The notes: generated from the sequence alone by a model not told the origin. Shown: positions 15,999 to 25,313, counted from the stretch's first letter. The stretch is 64,000 nt of DNA from Pseudomonadota bacterium (GCA_018240435.1 JAFEFT010000035.1:1-64000); one strand, 5' to 3'. Numbers and translations are program-made.

Positions 15999-16793
15999 AT
16001 GCCCACCGACAGCCAATTCCAGCACCTGCTCATCGAAGATCGCGACGGCGTTCGCGTCGTCACCATCAATCGCCCCGACAAGCTCAATGCGCTCAACCAT
16101 GCCGTGCTGACCGAACTGCGCGATGCCTTCCGCGCCATCGCCGACGACGCATCGGTGCGTGCGGTGGTGCTGCGCGGGGCCGGCGAGAAGGCCTTCGTCG
16201 CCGGTGCCGACATCGCCGAGCTGGCGGCATTGAGCCCGACCCAGGCGCGCGATTTCTCGCGCCATGGCCAGCGGATGATGCGCAGCATCGAATTGCTGGG
16301 CAAGCCGGTGATCGCGATGATCCAGGGCTATGCGCTCGGCGGCGGCATGGAACTGGCGATGAGCTGCCACCTGCGCATCGCCGCCGACAACGCCAAGCTC
16401 GGGCAGCCGGAGATCAACCTTGGCGTGCTGCCCGGCTTCGGCGGCACCCAGCGCCTGCTGCGGCTGGCCGGGCGCGGGGCGACCCTGGAGCTGTGCCTGA
16501 CCGGGACGCCAATCGGCGCCCAGCGCGCGTACGAACTGGGCATCGTCAATCGCGTCGTTGCCGCCGCGCAAATCGAAGCCGACACCTTCGCGCTCGCCGC
16601 GCAATTGGCCAGCGCGGCACCGCAGGCGCTGCGCGGCATCCTCGATGCGGTGCAGGTCGGCGGCGAATGCGGCCTCGATGCCGGCCTGGAATTCGAGACG
16701 CAGGCGTTCGCGGTATGCACCTCGAGCAACGACATGCGCGAGGGCACGCGCGCCTTCCTCGAACGGCGCAAGCCGGTGTTCGTCGGCAACTGA
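15999..16793 (+). CDS. Enoyl-CoA hydratase
   Basis: A 264-residue crotonase-family enzyme that hydrates trans-2-enoyl-CoA during beta-oxidation. Both catalytic glutamates are in place: GGGMELAMSCHLRIAAD and GQPEINLGVLPGFGGTQRL, together with the oxyanion-hole motif AGEKAFVAGADIAEL. The GGAG ribosome site lies just upstream. It is followed after three bases by the truncated RnfC gene, and may share a message with rnfC-rnfD-nth. The substrate range is not readable from sequence. Confidence 0.92.
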   Translation: MPTDSQFQHLLIEDRDGVRVVTINRPDKLNALNHAVLTELRDAFRAIADDASVRAVVLRGAGEKAFVAGADIAELAALSPTQARDFSRHGQRMMRSIELLGKPVIAMIQGYALGGGMELAMSCHLRIAADNAKLGQPEINLGVLPGFGGTQRLLRLAGRGATLELCLTGTPIGAQRAYELGIVNRVVAAAQIEADTFALAAQLASAAPQALRGILDAVQVGGECGLDAGLEFETQAFAVCTSSNDMREGTRAFLERRKPVFVGN

Positions 16794-16796
16794 ACG

Positions 16797-17216
16797 ATGG
16801 CCACGAGCGCACCCTGCAGCCGCTGCGGCGAGTGCGCCATCGTCTGCCCGGCGCAGTTGCAGCCGCAACAGCTGCTGCACGACCTGCGCGAGCGCCAGCT
16901 CGCCGCCGCCGGCGAGCATCGCCTGCTGGATTGCAGCGAATGCGGGTATTGCGACCTGGCCTGCGCAAGCACGATCCCGCTGCTGGCGATCATCCGCGAC
17001 GGCAAGCGCGCGCTGGAACAGGCCCGCGCGCGCCAGGCGACTGCACTGGCCGCGCGCGCGCGTCATCGCGCCCGGGTCGAACGGCTCAGCCGCTGCGAGC
17101 AGGCGCGCGAGCAGCAACGCGAGCAGATCGCCGCCAGCGCCGCCAGCGCCGATGCCGTCGCGGCGGCGGTCGCCCGCGCCGCCGCGCGCCGCGCCGCGCG
17201 TTCGCGCGGGCCTTGA
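16797..17216 (+). CDS. RnfC-like two-cluster ferredoxin fragment
   Basis: A 139-residue protein equal to only the C-terminal iron-sulfur domain of RnfC. Two CxxCxxCxxxC motifs (C7, C10, C13, C17 and C46, C49, C52, C56) would bind two [4Fe-4S] clusters, and LQPQQLLHDLRERQ between them is the RnfC linker. The NADH/FMN-binding and SLBB domains that normally precede it are missing: the ATG is three bases after the previous stop. The Ala/Arg-rich tail resembles the RnfC C-terminus. With RnfD next door this is a reduced or vestigial Rnf module. Confidence 0.8.
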   Translation: MATSAPCSRCGECAIVCPAQLQPQQLLHDLRERQLAAAGEHRLLDCSECGYCDLACASTIPLLAIIRDGKRALEQARARQATALAARARHRARVERLSRCEQAREQQREQIAASAASADAVAAAVARAAARRAARSRGP

Positions 17217-17230
17217 CGGCAAGGCCCCAC

Positions 17231-18064
17231 ATGCGCGCATTCGCGCCGCGACCGCCACGCCGCGCAGTGTCGCTGCGCACCCGCAGCGGCTGGATGCTGC
17301 TGGCGCTGGGGCCGGGGTTCGCCTTGCAGGCGGTGGCGTTCGGGCCGGATTTTGCCGGCTCGGCACTGATCACCTACGCCGCATTGTTCGCGCTCGACGT
17401 GCTGTGGCGCCGGCGCGAAGCAAACCCGCAACGCGATCGGCAACCGCTGTTGCTGACGGCGATCGCGCTGTGCTGGCTGCCGCCGGCGCTGCCTGGGTGG
17501 AGTCACGGCGCGGCGGCCAGCGTCGCCTGGCTGCTCGCCCGCCGCTGCGGTCGCGATGGCGGCAGCGCTTTCCATCCGGCGATGGTCGGCTGCGCGCTGG
17601 CCGCGCTGCCGTTCGGCGACGCTCCTCGGAATGCGGTCGAGCCATCGTTGCTGCCGGCCATCGCCGCCGCCTTCACGCTGGCCGGCATCGCGCTGGCGAT
17701 CGGTCGCTGCATTCGCTGGCCGGTCGCCGTCGCCGTGCTGGCCGGCGGCACGGCGACGGCAGCGACGTGGCTGCTGCTGGCACCGCTGCCCACGCACGAT
17801 CACCTGCTCACGGCGCTGCCGGGAGCCAGCCTGCTGGTCTTTTTCATCGCCACCGACCCGGCCAGCGGCTGCCAGTGGCCGCGCGCGCGCTGGGCATTCG
17901 GTGTCGGCCTCGGCGTGCTGGCGGCGCTGGCGATGCTGTCCCTGCACGATGAGCGCCGCCGCGCGCTGGCGATGGCCGGATCGGTACTGTTGATGAACGC
18001 CGCGGCGCCGACGCTCGATCGCCTGCTGCCGTTGCCGCGCAGACCCGAGTCGACGCATCCATGA
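17231..18064 (+). CDS. rnfD: RnfD-like membrane protein
   Basis: A 277-residue membrane protein resembling RnfD, the membrane flavin subunit of the Rnf electron-transfer complex. Hallmarks are SAFHPAMVG (residues 112-120) and LPGASLLVFFIATDPASG (197-213), where RnfD proteins usually read SGAT and carry covalent FMN on the threonine; here it is Ser200. About eight to nine hydrophobic segments are visible. No rnfA, rnfB, rnfG or rnfE is present. The stop overlaps nth by four bases, preserving the rnf-nth linkage known in enterobacteria. Confidence 0.78.
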   Translation: MRAFAPRPPRRAVSLRTRSGWMLLALGPGFALQAVAFGPDFAGSALITYAALFALDVLWRRREANPQRDRQPLLLTAIALCWLPPALPGWSHGAAASVAWLLARRCGRDGGSAFHPAMVGCALAALPFGDAPRNAVEPSLLPAIAAAFTLAGIALAIGRCIRWPVAVAVLAGGTATAATWLLLAPLPTHDHLLTALPGASLLVFFIATDPASGCQWPRARWAFGVGLGVLAALAMLSLHDERRRALAMAGSVLLMNAAAPTLDRLLPLPRRPESTHP

Positions 18065-18693
18065 AGCCTGCCGACCGCCACGAGTTGTTCGCCCGCCTGC
18101 GCGAGCTCGATCCGCAACCACGCACCGAACTGGTGTACGCCTCCCCGTTCGAGTTGCTGGTGGCGGTGATGCTGTCGGCGCAGGCCACCGACGTCGGCGT
18201 CAACAAGGCCACCCGGCGCCTGTTCGCGGTCGCCAACACCGCGGCAACGATGCTCGCGCTCGGCGAGGACGGGCTGAAGCGATACATCTCCAGCATCGGC
18301 CTGTTCAACGCCAAGGCACGCCACATCATCGCCACCTGCACGCTCCTGCTCGCCCGCCACGGCGGCGAGGTGCCCGCCGACCGCGAGGCATTGCAGGCGC
18401 TGCCGGGAGTCGGCCGCAAGACCGCCAACGTGGTGCTCAACGTCGCCTTCGGGCAGCCGACGATCGCCGTCGACACCCACATCTTCCGCGTCGCCAATCG
18501 CACCGGGCTGGCGCCGGGCAAGACCGTCGATGCCGTCGAGCGCAAGCTGCTCAAGGCGGTGCCAGCCGAATTCCGCCTGCATGCCCATCACTGGCTGATC
18601 CTGCATGGCCGCTACGTCTGCAAGGCGCGCAAGCCCGATTGCCCGAACTGCGTGATTCGCGACTTGTGCGGGTATCGGCACAAGACGGAGTGA
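18061..18693 (+). CDS. nth: Endonuclease III
   Basis: A 210-residue base-excision glycosylase/AP lyase acting on oxidised pyrimidines. The helix-hairpin-helix with catalytic Lys120 (LPGVGRKTANVV) and Asp138 (AVDTHIFRV) match E. coli numbering. The C-terminal [4Fe-4S] loop is intact: CKARKPDCPNCVIRDLC. The start overlaps the RnfD gene by four bases, so its translation depends on that message. Full family length. Confidence 0.97.
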   Translation: MKPADRHELFARLRELDPQPRTELVYASPFELLVAVMLSAQATDVGVNKATRRLFAVANTAATMLALGEDGLKRYISSIGLFNAKARHIIATCTLLLARHGGEVPADREALQALPGVGRKTANVVLNVAFGQPTIAVDTHIFRVANRTGLAPGKTVDAVERKLLKAVPAEFRLHAHHWLILHGRYVCKARKPDCPNCVIRDLCGYRHKTE

Positions 18694-18694
18694 A

Positions 18695-18722
18695 GTGAAT
18701 CGGGAGTCGGGAGTCGGGAGGC
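18695..18722. repeat. Short heptamer array after nth
   Basis: Four 7-bp units, GTGAATC, GGGAGTC, GGGAGTC, GGGAGGC, begin one base after the nth stop codon. They are in the opposite sense to the GATTCCC units of the array near 15100 and belong to the same repeat family. Confidence 0.65.
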
Positions 18723-18788
18723 GACGGCATCATCGTGACCCAACATGCGCCGGCGGGGCGGTGATCGCCACCCTGCTATCCTGCGCGC

Positions 18789-19460
18789 ATGGATGAAAAA
18801 CACGATCAGGCGCCGATGGCGCAACGTTTTCGCGGCTTCCTGCCGGTGGTGGTGGATGTCGAGACCGGCGGCTTCGATTGCCATCGCCACGCGCTGCTGG
18901 AAATCGCGGTGCAACCGATCCGGATCGATGCGCAAGGCTGGCTTTCGCCCGGCGCGATGACCAGCACGCATGTTGTGCCCTACCCCGGCTCGATCCTCGA
19001 TCCGAAGGCGCTGGAAGTCACCGGCATCGTCGTCGATCATCCGTTCCGTGCCGCCCGCGAGGAGCGTGCCGCGCTCGATCACGTGTTCGCGCCGATCCGC
19101 GCGGCGATCAAGGCCGCCGGCTGCCAGCGCGCGATTCTCGTCGGCCACAACGCCTTCTTCGATCTGGGCTTCGTCAACGCGGCGGTGGCGCGCACCCACC
19201 ACAAGCGCAATCCGTTCCATCCGTTCAGCACGTTCGACACCGTGACCCTGGCCGGCATGGCCTACGGGCAAACGGTGCTCAGCCGCGCGGTGTTCGCCGC
19301 CGGCCTGGACTGGAACGGCGATGAAGCGCATTCGGCCGTTTACGACACCGAGCGCACCGCGCAACTGTTCTGCACGATCATCAATCGCTGGCATGCGGCG
19401 CAGACCGGGCTGCCGCTGCCGCAAGCGCCACGCGAAGCGCACGCATCCAGCGACGTTTGA
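18789..19460 (+). CDS. rnt: Ribonuclease T
   Basis: A 223-residue DEDD-family 3'-5' exoribonuclease that trims the ends of tRNA and other stable RNAs. The first active-site block is [11 protein letters not shown], the second [11 protein letters not shown], and the third is [14 protein letters not shown] with the conserved His and Asp. Length and the N-terminal [14 protein letters not shown] are characteristic of RNase T rather than DnaQ-like proofreaders. It has its own 95-base leader after nth. Confidence 0.95.
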   Translation: MDEKHDQAPMAQRFRGFLPVVVDVETGGFDCHRHALLEIAVQPIRIDAQGWLSPGAMTSTHVVPYPGSILDPKALEVTGIVVDHPFRAAREERAALDHVFAPIRAAIKAAGCQRAILVGHNAFFDLGFVNAAVARTHHKRNPFHPFSTFDTVTLAGMAYGQTVLSRAVFAAGLDWNGDEAHSAVYDTERTAQLFCTIINRWHAAQTGLPLPQAPREAHASSDV

Positions 19461-19487
19461 CAGCCATTTGCGATCAACGCATTGGCT

Positions 19488-19515
19488 CCGTCATCCCCGC
19501 GAAGGCGGGGATCCA
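19488..19515. repeat. Palindromic repeat with CCCCGCGAAGGCGGGG core
   Basis: Within the 178-base rnt-cysM gap, CGTCATCCCCGCGAAGG and its continuation CGGGGATCC form a hairpin of a widespread dispersed type. The same core recurs near 46364-46379, showing that it is a genomic repeat rather than a local terminator, although it could act as one for rnt. Confidence 0.6.
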
Positions 19516-19638
19516 CGACCGCCGAACAACGATGCCATGACGGTCGCGAATCTGCACATGCCTGCCAATCGTAATCACGACCGCCACCGTTCGGCGTAGG
19601 ATCGACGCTCGCGCATTTGTCCGTAACGGGAGACTTCC

Positions 19639-20577
19639 ATGATCCACGACAGCATTCTCGGCACCGTCGGCAACACGCCGATCGTGCGCATCAACCAGCT
19701 CGCACCCAAGCACGTGACGATGTACGTCAAATGCGAGGCCTTCAACCCGATGTCGTCGGTCAAGGACCGCCTCGCGCTGGGCATCATCCTCGACGCCGAG
19801 GCGCGCGGCGAGCTCAAGCCCGGGCAGACGGTGGTCGAGGCGACGTCGGGCAACACCGGCATCGCGATGGCGATGGTGTGCGCGGTGCGCGGCTACCCGT
19901 TCGTGGCGTTCATGGCCGACTCGTTCTCGATCGAGCGGCGCAAGCTGATGCGCGCACTCGGCGCCAAGGTGATCCTGACTCCGGCGGCGCTGCGTGGCGT
20001 CGGCATGGTCAAGGCTGCCGAGGACTACGCGCAAAGACACGGCGCCTACCTCACCCGCCAGTTCGACAACCCGGCCAATCCGGGCTACCACCGCAACACG
20101 ACCGGCCCGGAGATCCTGCTCGACTTTGCCGGCAAACGGCTGGACTGGTACGTCACCGGCTACGGCACCGGCGGCACCCTCACCGGCGCCGGCGAAATGC
20201 TCAAGCTGGCGCGGCCGGACATCAAGGTCTGCGTCGCCGAGCCGGAAGTCGCCGCCCTGCTCGCCGGCAAGGAATGGACGCCGCACAAGATCCAGGGCTG
20301 GACGCCGGATTTCATCGGCTCGGTGCTCAATCGCGACGTCTACGATCGCAACGTCCCGATCGCCGATCTCCTCGCCCGCGACACCGCCCGCGCGCTGGCG
20401 CAGAAGGAAGGCATCTTCTGCGGCGTGTCCTCCGGCGCGACCTTCGCCGCCGCGCTCGAAGTGGCCCGGGATGCAGCGCCCGGCTCGGTGATCCTGGCGA
20501 TGCTGCCCGATACCGGCGAGCGTTACCTGTCGACCTTCCTGTTCGAGGGCGTCAACGAGGGCTCGGACGAGGAATGA
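19639..20577 (+). CDS. cysM: Cysteine synthase B
   Basis: A 312-residue PLP-dependent enzyme that makes cysteine from O-acetylserine and sulfide or thiosulfate. The PLP lysine lies in NPMSSVKDRLALG, the substrate loop is EATSGNTGIAMA, and the phosphate-binding loop is GYGTGGTLTGAG. MADSFSIERRKLMRALGA with Arg residues is the CysM-type loop. Start has GGGAGA upstream. It is alone, convergent with the oxidase gene that follows. Confidence 0.92.
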   Translation: MIHDSILGTVGNTPIVRINQLAPKHVTMYVKCEAFNPMSSVKDRLALGIILDAEARGELKPGQTVVEATSGNTGIAMAMVCAVRGYPFVAFMADSFSIERRKLMRALGAKVILTPAALRGVGMVKAAEDYAQRHGAYLTRQFDNPANPGYHRNTTGPEILLDFAGKRLDWYVTGYGTGGTLTGAGEMLKLARPDIKVCVAEPEVAALLAGKEWTPHKIQGWTPDFIGSVLNRDVYDRNVPIADLLARDTARALAQKEGIFCGVSSGATFAAALEVARDAAPGSVILAMLPDTGERYLSTFLFEGVNEGSDEE

Positions 20578-20607
20578 TGCGACCGCCGACTACGGCCGGC
20601 ACGGTGC

Positions 20608-21999
20608 TCACTCCGGATCGAACAGCTTGCCCGGATTGAGCAGGCCCTGCGGGTCGAAGGCGCGGCGCAGGCCGCGCATGATCGCGATCTCGGCGGCGCT
20701 GCGGGTGCCTTGCAGGTAGGCCTTCTTGACCAGGCCGATGCCGTGCTCGGCGGAGATGCTGCCGCCGTGGCGCGCGAGCGCGTCGGCCAGCAGCCGCGTC
20801 ACCCGCTCGCACTGGGCGATGAACTCGGCCTCGTCCATGCCCGCCGGGCGCAGCACGTTGACGTGCAGGTTGCCGTCTCCGATGTGGCCGAACCAGACCA
20901 CGTCGAAGTGCGGATATTCGCGCGCCAGCAGCGCCTGCATTTCGACCAGGAACGCCGGCACCGCCGCAATCCGTACCGACACGTCGTTCTTGTAGGGCTT
21001 GTGCGCCGCCAGCGACTCGGTGACGCCCTCGCGCAGTCGCCACAACTCGGCGGCGTGCGCCTGGCTCTGGCTGATCACGCCATCGACCACCCAGCCCTCG
21101 CCGAGGCAATGCTCGAACAGCGCCAGCGCCGCATCCTGCTGCGTCGCATCGGCGGCATCGAACTCGATCACCGCATAACACGGGCTGTCGCCATCGAACG
21201 GACGCCGCGCGCCATGCGCCAGCACATGCTGCAAGGCGCGATCGGTGAAGAACTCGAACGCGCTCAAGTTCAGCGTGCGACGGCAGGCGGCGAACACCGG
21301 CATCAGCGCATCCAGCGCCGGCAGCGCCAGCAGCATCACTTGCGAGGGCGGCGGCGGGTCGGTCAGCCGCAACGTCGCCTCGACCACCATGCCGAGCGTG
21401 CCTTCGGCGGCGATCGCCAGATGCCGCAGGTCGTAGCCGGAGGAGTTCTTGACCAGGCCGCGATTGAGATCGAGCAGCTCGCCGCTCGCGGTCACCAGCT
21501 TGATGCCGGCGATCCATTCGCGGGTGTTGCCGTAACGAATCACGCGGATGCCGCCGGCGTTGGTGGCGATGTTGCCACCGATGCTGCACGAGCCGCGCGC
21601 GGCGAAATCGACCGGGTAGATCAAGCCATGTTCCCGCGCCGCCTCCTGCACCGTTTGCAAGATCGCGCCGGGCTGCACGGTCAGAGTGCGATCGAGCGGA
21701 TCGAAACCAAGGATGCGGTTCATCCGCGCAAAACTCACCACCAGTTCGCCATGCGCCGCCACTGCGCCGCCCGACAAGCCCGTTCGCCCACCCGACGGCA
21801 CCAGTGCCACGGCCTGCGCGCTCGCCCAGCGCGCGATCGCCTGCACCTCGTCGATGCTCGTCGGCCACGCGATCGCCAGCGGCGCCGGCGTCCAGCGTCG
21901 CGTCCAGTCGCGGCCAAAGGCCTCCAGGTCGCCGGCCTCGGTGCTCAGGCGCAGGCCCGGCGCGTGCTGCGCCAGCTCGGCAAGATGCGAATCGCTCAT
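20608..21999 (-). CDS. FAD-linked oxidase, D-2-hydroxyglutarate dehydrogenase-like
   Basis: A 463-residue GlcD/D2HGDH-family flavoprotein: FAD-binding type-4 domain (about 30-215, with VPSGGRTGLSGGAVA) and C-terminal FAD-oxidase domain with the metal-binding HIGDGNLHVNV and the SAEHGIGLVKKAYL end motif. The family includes D-lactate and D-2-hydroxyglutarate dehydrogenases. I favour the latter because the gene is divergent from serA, and SerA of pseudomonads is known to be driven by removal of the D-2-hydroxyglutarate it forms. The longer frame to 22071 is rejected in favour of MSDSHLAEL. Substrate is inferred. Confidence 0.8.
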   Translation of the reverse strand: MSDSHLAELAQHAPGLRLSTEAGDLEAFGRDWTRRWTPAPLAIAWPTSIDEVQAIARWASAQAVALVPSGGRTGLSGGAVAAHGELVVSFARMNRILGFDPLDRTLTVQPGAILQTVQEAAREHGLIYPVDFAARGSCSIGGNIATNAGGIRVIRYGNTREWIAGIKLVTASGELLDLNRGLVKNSSGYDLRHLAIAAEGTLGMVVEATLRLTDPPPPSQVMLLALPALDALMPVFAACRRTLNLSAFEFFTDRALQHVLAHGARRPFDGDSPCYAVIEFDAADATQQDAALALFEHCLGEGWVVDGVISQSQAHAAELWRLREGVTESLAAHKPYKNDVSVRIAAVPAFLVEMQALLAREYPHFDVVWFGHIGDGNLHVNVLRPAGMDEAEFIAQCERVTRLLADALARHGGSISAEHGIGLVKKAYLQGTRSAAEIAIMRGLRRAFDPQGLLNPGKLFDPE

Positions 22000-22121
22000 G
22001 CGCAAATCCCGGAGGTGGATGGCGCAGCCTGCCAGCCCATCCTCGGCGCGTCCAGTGCTGCATCGCAACATCGCGCGCTCGACTCTGGCATAGTGCGCAT
22101 TCCCTCGCCACCTGCCCTGCC

Positions 22122-23354
22122 ATGCAAACCTCCTTTCCCCGTCAGGACATCAAGGTGCTGCTGCTCGAAGGGGTCAGCCGCAGTGCCCTGGATGCCTTTG
22201 CCGAAGCCGGCTACAGCCAGGTCGAGCCGCACGCCAAGGCGCTGCCCGAGGACGAACTCAAGCGCCGCATCGCCGACGCCCACATCGTCGGCATCCGTTC
22301 GCGCACGCAATTGACGGCCGACGTGCTCGCGCACGCCAAGCGGCTGATCGCGGTCGGCTGCTTTTGCATCGGCACCAATCAGGTCGACCTGGGCGCGGCC
22401 GAAGACCTGGGCGTGCCGGTGTTCAACGCGCCCTACTCCAACACCCGCTCCGTCGCCGAACTGGTGCTGGCCGAGATCATCATGCTGGCGCGCGGCATCC
22501 CGCAGAAGAACGCGCTATGCCATCGTGGCGGCTGGTCGAAGTCCGCCGCCGGCAGCACCGAGGTGCGCGGCAAGGTGCTGGGCGTGATCGGCTACGGCCA
22601 CATCGGCACCCAGGTCGGCCTGCTCGCCGAAAGCGTCGGCATGCAGGTGATCTACCACGACATCGAACCCAAGCTGGCACTGGGCAATGCGCGCAAGGCA
22701 GGCAGCCTCGACGAGCTGCTGCAGCGCGCCGACTGCGTCACCCTGCACGTGCCCGAGACGGCGCAGACGCGCTGGATGATCGGCGCCGAACAACTGGCGC
22801 AAATGCGTCCGGGGGCCATGCTGATCAATGCCGCGCGCGGCACCACCGTCGACATCGACGCGCTGGCGGCCAGCCTGCGCAGCGGCCACCTCGCCGGCGC
22901 GGCGATCGACGTGTTCCCGATCGAGCCGCAGGGCAATGACGATCCGTTCGTGTCGCCGCTGATCGGCATGGACAACGTCATCCTCACCCCGCACGTCGGC
23001 GGCAGCACGCTCGAAGCGCAGGACAACATCGGCATCGAAGTCGCCGCCAAGCTGCTGCGCTACAGCGACAACGGCAGCACCTTGTCGGCAGTGAACTTCC
23101 CCGAGGTGTCGCTGCCCGGCCACCCCGGCAGCCAGCGCCTGCTGCACATCCACCGCAACGTCCCCGGCGTGCTGTCGCGGATCAACGAAGTGTTCTCGCG
23201 CGAACAGGTCAACATCGACGCCCAATACCTGCAGACCGATCCGCGCATCGGCTACGTGGTGATCGATATCGCCTCCTCGGCAACCACGGCCGCACGGCTG
23301 AAAGAGGCGCTGGCGGCGATACCCGGCACCTTGCGCACGCGCGTGCTCTACTGA
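22122..23354 (+). CDS. serA: D-3-phosphoglycerate dehydrogenase
   Basis: A 410-residue enzyme, the same length as E. coli SerA, for the first step of serine synthesis. The NAD-binding loop is GVIGYGHIGTQVG, the catalytic Arg/Glu/His trio falls in NAARGTTVD, the DVFPIEPQ segment and LTPHVGGST. A C-terminal ACT domain (about 335-410, HIHRNVPGVLSRINEVFS) provides serine feedback. The ATG at 22122 gives the standard N-terminus; the reading frame is open further upstream but overlaps the divergent oxidase gene's leader. Confidence 0.97.
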   Translation: MQTSFPRQDIKVLLLEGVSRSALDAFAEAGYSQVEPHAKALPEDELKRRIADAHIVGIRSRTQLTADVLAHAKRLIAVGCFCIGTNQVDLGAAEDLGVPVFNAPYSNTRSVAELVLAEIIMLARGIPQKNALCHRGGWSKSAAGSTEVRGKVLGVIGYGHIGTQVGLLAESVGMQVIYHDIEPKLALGNARKAGSLDELLQRADCVTLHVPETAQTRWMIGAEQLAQMRPGAMLINAARGTTVDIDALAASLRSGHLAGAAIDVFPIEPQGNDDPFVSPLIGMDNVILTPHVGGSTLEAQDNIGIEVAAKLLRYSDNGSTLSAVNFPEVSLPGHPGSQRLLHIHRNVPGVLSRINEVFSREQVNIDAQYLQTDPRIGYVVIDIASSATTAARLKEALAAIPGTLRTRVLY

Positions 23355-23474
23355 TTCCCCGGGCGGTGCTCGCCGGCGCCGACGATGACCCCGTCGGCAC
23401 GGTCTTGCCGTTGCATGGAAGTGACCGCCGCCGCACACCCGGCGGCGCCCCCGCCTGACCCGAGGAGTCCTGCC

Positions 23475-25313
23475 ATGCTGCGCCCGCTCATCATCGCCAC
23501 GCTGATCGCCGCCGGCCTTGCCGGGTCGCCGCCCCCTGCCGCAGCCGCCGGCCGCAGTCTGCATGCTTTCGCCAGCGACGCCGAATTGAAGGCACTGTTC
23601 GCCAAGTGGCAGAAGGCGGGAGGCTCGCAACGCGCGATGATGGTCGGCGACGCGATGCCGGTGGCGGCACCGCCGCCCGCGGCGCCAGCCCCGGCCAAGG
23701 CGGCCGCCGAAACGGCCGCCCCGGCCGCCGGCGCCGCGTCGATCACCAACGTGCAGACCCAGGGTGTCGACGAAGGCGACATCGTCAAGCAGTACGGCGA
23801 TTACCTGATCGTGCTGCGGCGCGGTCGGCTGTTCACCGTCCGCGTCGGTGGCGATGCCCTGCAGCCGGTCTCGGCGGTCAACGCCTACGCGCCCGACGTC
23901 GATCCGGGCGGCACCTGGTATGACGAAATGCTGATCGCCGACGGTCGCATCGTCGTCATCGGCTACAGCTACGCGCGCGGCGGCACCGAGATCGGCCTGT
24001 TCGACCTCGACGGCAAGGGCGGCATCCATTACCGCGCCACCTACCAGATGCGCAGCAGCGACTATTACTCGGCGCGCAATTACGCCAGCCGCCTGATCGG
24101 CCACCAGTTGATCTTCTACGCGCCGACGCCGATCGACTTCTACGGCGGCGACCCCATGGCGCGGTTGCCGGCGCTGCGGCACTGGCACGCGGGCGCCACC
24201 CCGGCCGACTTCCAGCGCATCCTGCCGGCCACCCGCATCTATCGCAGCAGCGCCGAACTCACCCCCGACGACGGCATCACCCTGCACACGGTCAGCGTGT
24301 GCGACCTCGACGCCACGCCGATGCGCTGCAAGGCCAGCGCCGTGCTTGGCCCGTCCGGGCGGGTGTTCTATGTCTCGCCCGACTCGGTGTTCGTGTGGAC
24401 CACCTCCTGGCGCAATGCCGACGTCGGCAACTCGTCGGTGTTCCGCATCCCGCTCGACGGCAGCGCGCCGACCGGCTTGCGCACCACCGGCAGCCCGATC
24501 GACCAGATGTCGTTCCTGCAGCAAGGCGGCTGGCTCAATGTCCTGCTCAACCGCGACGGCCGCGGCAATGGCATGTGGGCCGCCAACGGCAAGGTCGGCG
24601 CGATGGCGCTGCTGCGCGTGCCGCTGGCGAAGTTCGGCGACGGCAGCCAGATCGCCGGCGCCGACGCCTACCGCTTGCTGCCCGATGCCGGCACGCAATG
24701 GAACCTGCAGAACCGCTACATCGGCGACTGGCTGCTGTACGGCGCGAACAGTGCGCAGACGCTGCATGCGCTGCGCTACGCCGGCAGCGCAGAGCCGGTC
24801 GAGCTGAAACTGCCGCATCCGGTCGAACGCATCGACGCCATCGGCAGCGACGGCATCGTCGTCGGCCGCGAAGGCAACGCCCTGGATTTCACCAGCATCG
24901 CCCTCGGCCGCAGCGCCCGCATCGCCAGCACGTTCCGCCAGCCGGACGCCGCCCAGGGCGACCGCCGCACGCATGGCTACTTCTACCACCCGGACGGCAC
25001 CAATCAGGGCATCATCGGCCTGCCCATCGTGCAGGGCGGCGACCGCGGCGCGGCGGTGCTGTTCCTGCGCAACATGGCCTTGCGCCTGAGCCGCATGGGA
25101 CGGCTGGACGCAAATGCCGGCAACCGCGACGACGATGCCTGCAAGGCCAGCTGCGTGGATTGGTACGGCAATGCCCGACCGATTTTCCTGGGCAGCCGGG
25201 TGTTCGCGCTGCTCGGCTACGAGCTGGTCGAAGGCCGCATCGACGGCGGTCGCATCGGCGAACGCCGGCGCGCCGATTTTGCCCCGAAGCGGAGCGTGCA
25301 GTGGGCGCCGTGA
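23475..25313 (+). CDS. Secreted beta-propeller domain protein
   Basis: A 612-residue exported protein. Residues 1-24 are a signal peptide (MLRPLIIATLIAAGLAG...AAAA). The block TNVQTQGVDEGDIVKQYGDYLIVL at about 95-118 (quoted key words TNVQ, GVDE, DIVK) is the hallmark of the secreted beta-propeller family, which spans the rest of the chain. A proline/alanine-rich linker precedes it. Its biochemical role is unknown; such proteins are predicted extracytoplasmic scaffolds. GAGGAG lies nine bases before the ATG. It follows serA by 120 bases, with no obvious functional link. Confidence 0.82.
   Translation: MLRPLIIATLIAAGLAGSPPPAAAAGRSLHAFASDAELKALFAKWQKAGGSQRAMMVGDAMPVAAPPPAAPAPAKAAAETAAPAAGAASITNVQTQGVDEGDIVKQYGDYLIVLRRGRLFTVRVGGDALQPVSAVNAYAPDVDPGGTWYDEMLIADGRIVVIGYSYARGGTEIGLFDLDGKGGIHYRATYQMRSSDYYSARNYASRLIGHQLIFYAPTPIDFYGGDPMARLPALRHWHAGATPADFQRILPATRIYRSSAELTPDDGITLHTVSVCDLDATPMRCKASAVLGPSGRVFYVSPDSVFVWTTSWRNADVGNSSVFRIPLDGSAPTGLRTTGSPIDQMSFLQQGGWLNVLLNRDGRGNGMWAANGKVGAMALLRVPLAKFGDGSQIAGADAYRLLPDAGTQWNLQNRYIGDWLLYGANSAQTLHALRYAGSAEPVELKLPHPVERIDAIGSDGIVVGREGNALDFTSIALGRSARIASTFRQPDAAQGDRRTHGYFYHPDGTNQGIIGLPIVQGGDRGAAVLFLRNMALRLSRMGRLDANAGNRDDDACKASCVDWYGNARPIFLGSRVFALLGYELVEGRIDGGRIGERRRADFAPKRSVQWAP

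Noticed and set aside
16797-17216. RnfB or a generic ferredoxin
   Set aside because: Cys spacing plus the PQQL linker match the RnfC C-terminal domain, not the RnfB arrangement.
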